Below, in pieces: positions 6,095 to 9,154 of a stretch of 9,154 nucleotides of DNA. Position numbers and translations under genes: made by a program. This DNA is from Campylobacteraceae bacterium. Lineage in GTDB: Bacteria; Campylobacterota; Campylobacteria; Campylobacterales; Campylobacteraceae. Positions within the stretch are counted from its first letter, which is position 1; every line of letters begins with the position of its first letter. The stretch lies in assembly GCA_031276365.1 (NCBI GenBank), contig JAISNG010000181.1:1-9154 (forward strand), written 5' to 3'. A model generated the notes under the pieces. That model was not told the origin of the DNA and did no database searches. It worked only from the letters and a program-made list of their open reading frames with translations.

Positions 6095-6736
6095 ATGCTT
6101 GTAGCCCCGAGTATTTTGTCGGCGAATTTCGGCAGGCTTAATGAAGAGATAAAAGCGATTTGCGATGCAGGCTGTGATTTGGTGCATGTAGATGTGATGG
6201 ATGGGCATTTCGTACCAAATCTTACAATCGGTCCGGTTGTAGTTCAAGCCGTTGCAAAAGCCTCTTCAAAACCTTTGGATATTCATCTGATGGTTGAAAA
6301 CAATACATTTTTTACGGAACTTTTTGCACCGCTTATGCCAAAATATCTCTCTTTTCATATTGAAGAGGAGAAGCACCCGCATAGACTCATTCAAAAGATA
6401 AGAAGTTACGATATCTCTCCTGCTGTTGTCTTAAATCCACATAGTCCGCTTGAAAGCATCGAATACATTTTGGAAGAGATTGACATGGTGCTTTTAATGA
6501 GCGTAAATCCGGGATTTGGCGGACAGAGTTTTATCAGTTCATCTCTCAAAAAAGCCGAAAAACTTCGCAAAATGGTAGACAAATCGGGACTAAAAACGCT
6601 CATAGAGATGGACGGCGGCGTGAATGAAAAAAATGTGCATGAGCTGAAAAATGCTGGCGTTGATATAGTTGTGGCGGGAAATTATATTTTTAGTTCTGCT
6701 TCATATAAAAACGCAATTGACTCCCTAAGGGTGTAG
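6095..6736 (+). CDS. rpe: Ribulose-phosphate 3-epimerase
   Basis: Rpe interconverts D-ribulose 5-phosphate and D-xylulose 5-phosphate in the pentose phosphate (and, where present, Calvin) pathway in the cytosol. This 213-residue TIM barrel carries the full motif set: APSILSANF (4-12), LVHVDVMDGHFVPNLTIGP (29-47), IHLMVE (63-68), MSVNPGFGGQ (135-144) and MDGGVN (172-177). Metal and catalytic residues are His31, Asp33, His64 and Asp173. ATG is preceded by GAGG with a 6-nt spacer. It is the first gene of a four-gene plus-strand operon, its TAG stop directly abutting the trpF ATG. From memory, rpe is followed by dnaQ in Campylobacter jejuni (Cj0451-Cj0452) and H. pylori; here trpF lies between them. 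Confidence 0.98.
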   Translation: MLVAPSILSANFGRLNEEIKAICDAGCDLVHVDVMDGHFVPNLTIGPVVVQAVAKASSKPLDIHLMVENNTFFTELFAPLMPKYLSFHIEEEKHPHRLIQKIRSYDISPAVVLNPHSPLESIEYILEEIDMVLLMSVNPGFGGQSFISSSLKKAEKLRKMVDKSGLKTLIEMDGGVNEKNVHELKNAGVDIVVAGNYIFSSASYKNAIDSLRV

Positions 6737-7324
6737 ATGAGAGTAAAAATCTGCGGCATCACTTCGGCGCGAGATGCTTTTACGGCTGTTCATGCAGGAG
6801 CGGACGCGGTGGGATTTATATTTTACGATAAATCTCCAAGATATATAACGCCAAAAAACGCCAAAAAAATCTCCATTTTACTGCCGCCTTTTGTGCAAAA
6901 AATCGGAGTTTTTGTAAATGAGAGTGCAAAAAACATAGATAAAATCTGCAAAAAAGCCAAATTAAACTACGCCCAGCTTCACTTTGATGTTGATGAAAAA
7001 TTTCTCTCAAAGCTTAAAACGCCGTATATAAAGGTCATTAGAGCCAGACAAAAGAGCGATATTATGAAGTATAAAGATGAATATCGTCTGATTGACGCTT
7101 TTACGGAAAATTTTGGAGGCGAGGGCAAAAGCATTGATTTGTCGTGGTTTGACAGCGCGGACTGTTCCAATATCATCTTAGCCGGCGGACTGCGTGCGGA
7201 TATGCTTGATGGCATAAAACATTTTGGATTTTACGGTGTTGATGTAAGCAGCGGCGTAGAGATAACGCATGGTAAAAAAGATACGCAAAAAGTATATGAT
7301 TTCATAAAAAGCGCGAAAAATTGA
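6737..7324 (+). CDS. trpF: Phosphoribosylanthranilate isomerase
   Basis: TrpF converts N-(5-phosphoribosyl)anthranilate to CdRP in tryptophan biosynthesis through an Amadori rearrangement. The 195-residue protein starts MRVKICGIT, with the general-base Cys6. It then shows GADAVGFIFYDKSPRYI (21-37), GVFVN (57-61), AQLHF (79-83), a probable general-acid Asp120 in LIDAF, ILAGGL (147-152) and GVDVSSGVE (167-175), the phosphate-binding end of the barrel. Length is typical (about 195-210). The start codon follows the rpe stop without a gap, and AAGGG about 5 nt upstream lies inside rpe. The usual glycine-rich loop after the Asp is altered (FTENFGGEGKSIDLSW). No other trp gene is in the window, so trpF is detached from the rest of the pathway and co-expressed with rpe. 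Confidence 0.96.
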   Translation: MRVKICGITSARDAFTAVHAGADAVGFIFYDKSPRYITPKNAKKISILLPPFVQKIGVFVNESAKNIDKICKKAKLNYAQLHFDVDEKFLSKLKTPYIKVIRARQKSDIMKYKDEYRLIDAFTENFGGEGKSIDLSWFDSADCSNIILAGGLRADMLDGIKHFGFYGVDVSSGVEITHGKKDTQKVYDFIKSAKN

Positions 7325-8109
7325 AACAGTTTGAGCAGCTTTCCGATAGATTGGTAAAAAAAGATTTGAATGCCGAACAGTTTTTCAATATGCTTAAAAA
7401 ATGCGAATATTTGAGTGATTTTGAGATAAATTCAGTCGAACAGCTTAACTCTTTGGGTTTTGACGTTTCAAAAGAGGGCGCAAATCTGTCGCTTTGCACA
7501 ACAAAAAGAAGCTGGCGCGAGCAGAGATTTTGCGTGGTGGATATAGAAACAAACAACCTCATGCAAAATGATGCCAGAGTGATAGAAATAGGCGCGGTAA
7601 CGCTGCAAAACAACGCAGTTTTGGGCAAATTTCACTCACTTGCATTTACCGATTTTCTACCTGAAGCGATAGTAAATCTGACAGGCATTACGGTTGATAT
7701 GTTAAAAGATACGCCGAGCGAAGCGGAAGTGCTGGAAAAATTCAGGCTCTTTTTGGGAACGGATGTTTTTGTCGCGCATAATGCCGATTTTGACTATACA
7801 TTTTTGTCAGATGCCTTTAAAAGACACCAATTTGCGCCGTTTTTAAACAGAAAACTTTGCACGATAAAACTTGCGCGAAAAACCATAAAAAGCGCCAAGT
7901 ACGGACTTGGAACACTTCGTGAAGTTTTGGAAATAAATGAGGGGGTTTTACACAGAGCTTTAAGCGACGCCAAAAGTGCGGCAGCGGTATTTGTGCGCTC
8001 TTGTGAAAATCTGCCCGAATGGGTTGTAACAACAGAAAATCTCATAGAATTTTCAAAATCAAACAAGAGTTTTTTGGAACCGAAACTGCCATTTATGGAA
8101 GAGGAATAG
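7321..8109 (+). CDS. dnaQ: DnaQ-like 3'-5' exonuclease (Pol III epsilon type)
   Basis: This 262-residue protein is a DEDDh exonuclease. Exo I is VVDIETN (72-78; Asp74, Glu76), Exo II is HNADFDYTFL (153-162; Asp156 or Asp158) and Exo III is LHRALSDAKSA (210-220; His211, Asp216), so all catalytic residues are present. It probably acts as the proofreading subunit of DNA polymerase III or in a related trimming role. Residues 1-65 form a charged N-terminal extension before the nuclease fold and about 235-262 a short tail; no polymerase-binding motif is obvious to me. The best start is TTG at 7321, overlapping the trpF stop by 4 bp (TTGA), with no clear Shine-Dalgarno, so reinitiation is likely; the next in-frame ATG (codon 24, 7390) would lose part of the extension but not the active site. 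DUF192 follows after 3 bp. Confidence 0.88.
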   Translation: MKQFEQLSDRLVKKDLNAEQFFNMLKKCEYLSDFEINSVEQLNSLGFDVSKEGANLSLCTTKRSWREQRFCVVDIETNNLMQNDARVIEIGAVTLQNNAVLGKFHSLAFTDFLPEAIVNLTGITVDMLKDTPSEAEVLEKFRLFLGTDVFVAHNADFDYTFLSDAFKRHQFAPFLNRKLCTIKLARKTIKSAKYGLGTLREVLEINEGVLHRALSDAKSAAAVFVRSCENLPEWVVTTENLIEFSKSNKSFLEPKLPFMEEE

Positions 8110-8112
8110 CCA

Positions 8113-8529
8113 ATGATTAAAGGAGTTGCCGTATCGCTTTTTTTGTTTACACAGGCAATTTACGCCCAAACGCTTTGTACGCTGGAGTTTGACAACGGCT
8201 TTAAAATAACAAATCTTCCGCAGGCAAACACGCGCGAAACTAAGACGAAAGGGTTGTCAAATCTGGATAACGTAGGCGTTGGAATGATATTTACATGGGA
8301 TAAAGCCCAAAAACTTTCATTTTGGATGAAAGATACGAGGGTCGCGCTTAGCATAGGTTTTTTTGACGAAAAGGGCGGACTTTTTCAAATAGAGGATATG
8401 CAGCCCTATTCTTTGGATGCGCACCTCTCCAAAAAAGAGGCGAAATATGCACTTGAGCTCAAACAGGGCGATTTTGGCAGGCACAATATCACCCTCGGAG
8501 CAAAAATCACAAAACTTGAGTGCAGGTAA
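8113..8529 (+). CDS. Secreted DUF192-family protein
   Basis: The 138-residue protein starts with a signal peptide (hydrophobic about 4-17, cleavage likely after IYA, residue 18), so it is probably periplasmic. The mature part fits DUF192: RETKTKGL (41-48), GMIF (57-60), FWMKDT (70-75), a short strand with IGFFDEKG (81-88), and YALELKQGDF (112-121). Family members are small beta-barrel-like proteins of unestablished role. Two cysteines, Cys22 near the mature N-terminus and Cys137 near the C-terminus, could form a disulfide. The ATG starts 3 bp after the exonuclease stop, with GAGGA just upstream inside that gene, so it is the last member of the rpe operon. No intrinsic terminator with a T-tract follows. 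Confidence 0.88.
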   Translation: MIKGVAVSLFLFTQAIYAQTLCTLEFDNGFKITNLPQANTRETKTKGLSNLDNVGVGMIFTWDKAQKLSFWMKDTRVALSIGFFDEKGGLFQIEDMQPYSLDAHLSKKEAKYALELKQGDFGRHNITLGAKITKLECR

Positions 8530-8768
8530 ATTATCGCTTTACCGCGTTGTTTATGCAAAGAAAAATGGGATTTGGCTGTAGTATTTGCGTTATTTTCATC
8601 ATTTTCGCAACAAGTAAAGAGTTTTTGCCCAAAACGATATTTGCGAGACAGGCAAAAATCCAAAATAGAAACAATCTCAACAAGAAATCATAGAAGAAAA
8701 TAATAAAAACAAACTCAAAAAAACATCAATTACTTATGAATTCATTGTCTATTTGCAAAAATCATTTT
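8530..8768. other. AT-rich intergenic stretch, no convincing gene
   Basis: After the DUF192 stop I find no gene with a ribosome site or a recognisable product. TTTTTGCC (8622-8629) and GGCAAAAA (8651-8658) can form an 8-bp stem with a 21-nt loop, the best candidate for a transcript end of the rpe operon, though it lacks the geometry of an intrinsic terminator. The rest is A-rich on the plus strand. Confidence 0.5.
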
Positions 8769-8826
8769 GGATTCCCGCATTTCCTCACGATATGCGTTCG
8801 CTTACATTTGGTTGCAGGAATGACGG
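8769..8826. repeat. dRS3-like palindromic repeat copy
   Basis: GGATTCCCGC (8769-8778) and GCAGGAATGACGG (8814-8826) form an imperfect stem with one mismatch around a 35-nt loop, the same layout as 165-224 at the other end of the window. Both copies read GGATTCCCGCATT at their left edge, so they are related in direct orientation although the loops differ. Confidence 0.65.
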
Positions 8827-8920
8827 AAGAAATTCAAAAACATTAATCTTCTTTATAAATGCTTTTGTTCGTTTGCGAAATTTTTGGACACCGCTTTTCA
8901 CTGGTATGATGGAATAGGTT

Positions 8921-8964
8921 GTCATTCTCGCTTCCCCCCGTCATTCCCGCTCAAGCGGGAATCC
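8921..8964. repeat. dRS3-like palindromic repeat copy abutting the right inverted-repeat arm
   Basis: ATTCCCGCT (8943-8951) and AGCGGGAAT (8954-8962) form a perfect 9-bp stem with a 2-nt loop. A second half-site, GTCATTCTCGC (8921-8931), lies just upstream as an imperfect direct repeat of CGTCATTCCCGC. The right half of this palindrome is already part of the long inverted repeat. Confidence 0.75.
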
Positions 8965-9129
8965 AAATTAAAAATCGTTTCAAAAATAAAATTATGTAAA
9001 AACGAAAATTATTTCTGTTCTGCCTGCGCTGATGCCTCAGAAATAACTTATAGCTTTCAAAGAAACATTTTGCTTTGCAAAAACGCTTCGCTTGTTTTCG
9101 AGGTAGAACCAACAATAAGCAAAGTACAT
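8955..9129 (-). repeat. Right arm of the ~175-bp inverted repeat
   Basis: Reverse complement of 1-174 with five substitutions and one extra T. Twenty-five further bases (9130-9154) follow it before the window ends. Because the left copy starts at base 1, whether the repeat extends outward through 9130-9154 cannot be judged. One reading frame of this arm on the minus strand is open from 9154 to about 8953, but the left copy has the frame broken by the T-run length difference, so I regard it as noncoding. Confidence 0.95.
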
Positions 9130-9154
9130 GACATGAGAGGATATGGCGTCCCTC

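Noticed and set aside
8553..8693. 46-codon plus-strand frame with a short hydrophobic segment after DUF192
   Set aside because: No ribosome site and no recognisable family; too short to separate from chance in AT-rich DNA.
8530..8703. Frame staying open 57 codons beyond the DUF192 stop
   Set aside because: DUF192 is already full length at 8529 and the continuation shows no domain similarity; readthrough has no support.
1..9129. The whole window as a composite transposon with terminal inverted repeats
   Set aside because: There is no transposase or integrase, no visible target duplication, and the interior is core housekeeping genes in an order partly shared with other Campylobacterota.
9143..9154. 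Possible CDS start (ATGGCGTCCCTC) at the right edge
   Set aside because: GAGAGG is only 2 nt from the ATG and just four codons are visible, so it cannot be supported.

Overview
The window looks like a fragment of a Campylobacterota (epsilonproteobacterial) chromosome. The signs are a Campylobacter-MOMP-type porin, a 62-residue ribosomal protein L28, a short (323-residue) agmatine deiminase of the Helicobacter/Campylobacter kind, AT-rich extended -10 promoters (TGnTATAAT) without a clear -35, and a gene order (rpmB next to a K+ channel gene; rpmB facing rpe-dnaQ) that, as I recall it, is partly shared with Helicobacter pylori and Campylobacter jejuni. I cannot name the genus; a free-living Sulfurimonas-like lineage is a reasonable guess because arginine and tryptophan biosynthesis genes are present.

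Layout. 1-629 holds no convincing gene. It contains one arm of a ~175-bp inverted repeat, a cluster of palindromic TCATTCCCGC/GCGGGAATGA repeats, a two-unit CRISPR-like remnant (period 67) and a large hairpin. 630-1811 (-) is an outer-membrane porin with its own promoter. 1812-2111 is intergenic, with two strong stem-loops. 2112-4919 (-) is a tight cluster transcribed as rpmB, K+ channel/RCK protein, argJ and a YdcH/DUF465 coiled-coil protein. 5027-5998 (-) is agmatine deiminase. It diverges from a (+) operon, rpe-trpF-dnaQ-like exonuclease-DUF192 secreted protein (6095-8529), with back-to-back promoters in a 96-bp gap. 8530-9154 again holds no convincing gene, only palindromic repeats and the second arm of the inverted repeat.

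Functionally the core is housekeeping: ribosome assembly, K+ handling, arginine synthesis, agmatine-to-putrescine metabolism, pentose phosphate/Calvin-type sugar interconversion, tryptophan synthesis and a proofreading-type exonuclease. Spacing of 0 to 3 bp and overlaps of 4 and 8 bp indicate translational coupling in both operons.

The unusual content is in the flanks. The two ends of the window are near-identical inverted copies (174/175 bp, five substitutions and one indel) enclosing about 9 kb of ordinary chromosome. The simplest reading is that a dispersed, multi-copy repeat terminates the assembled fragment at both ends, not that the whole 9 kb is a transposon. The CRISPR-like remnant next to it is the other item deserving a check. 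I see no cas genes, transposase, tRNA or rRNA in the window.
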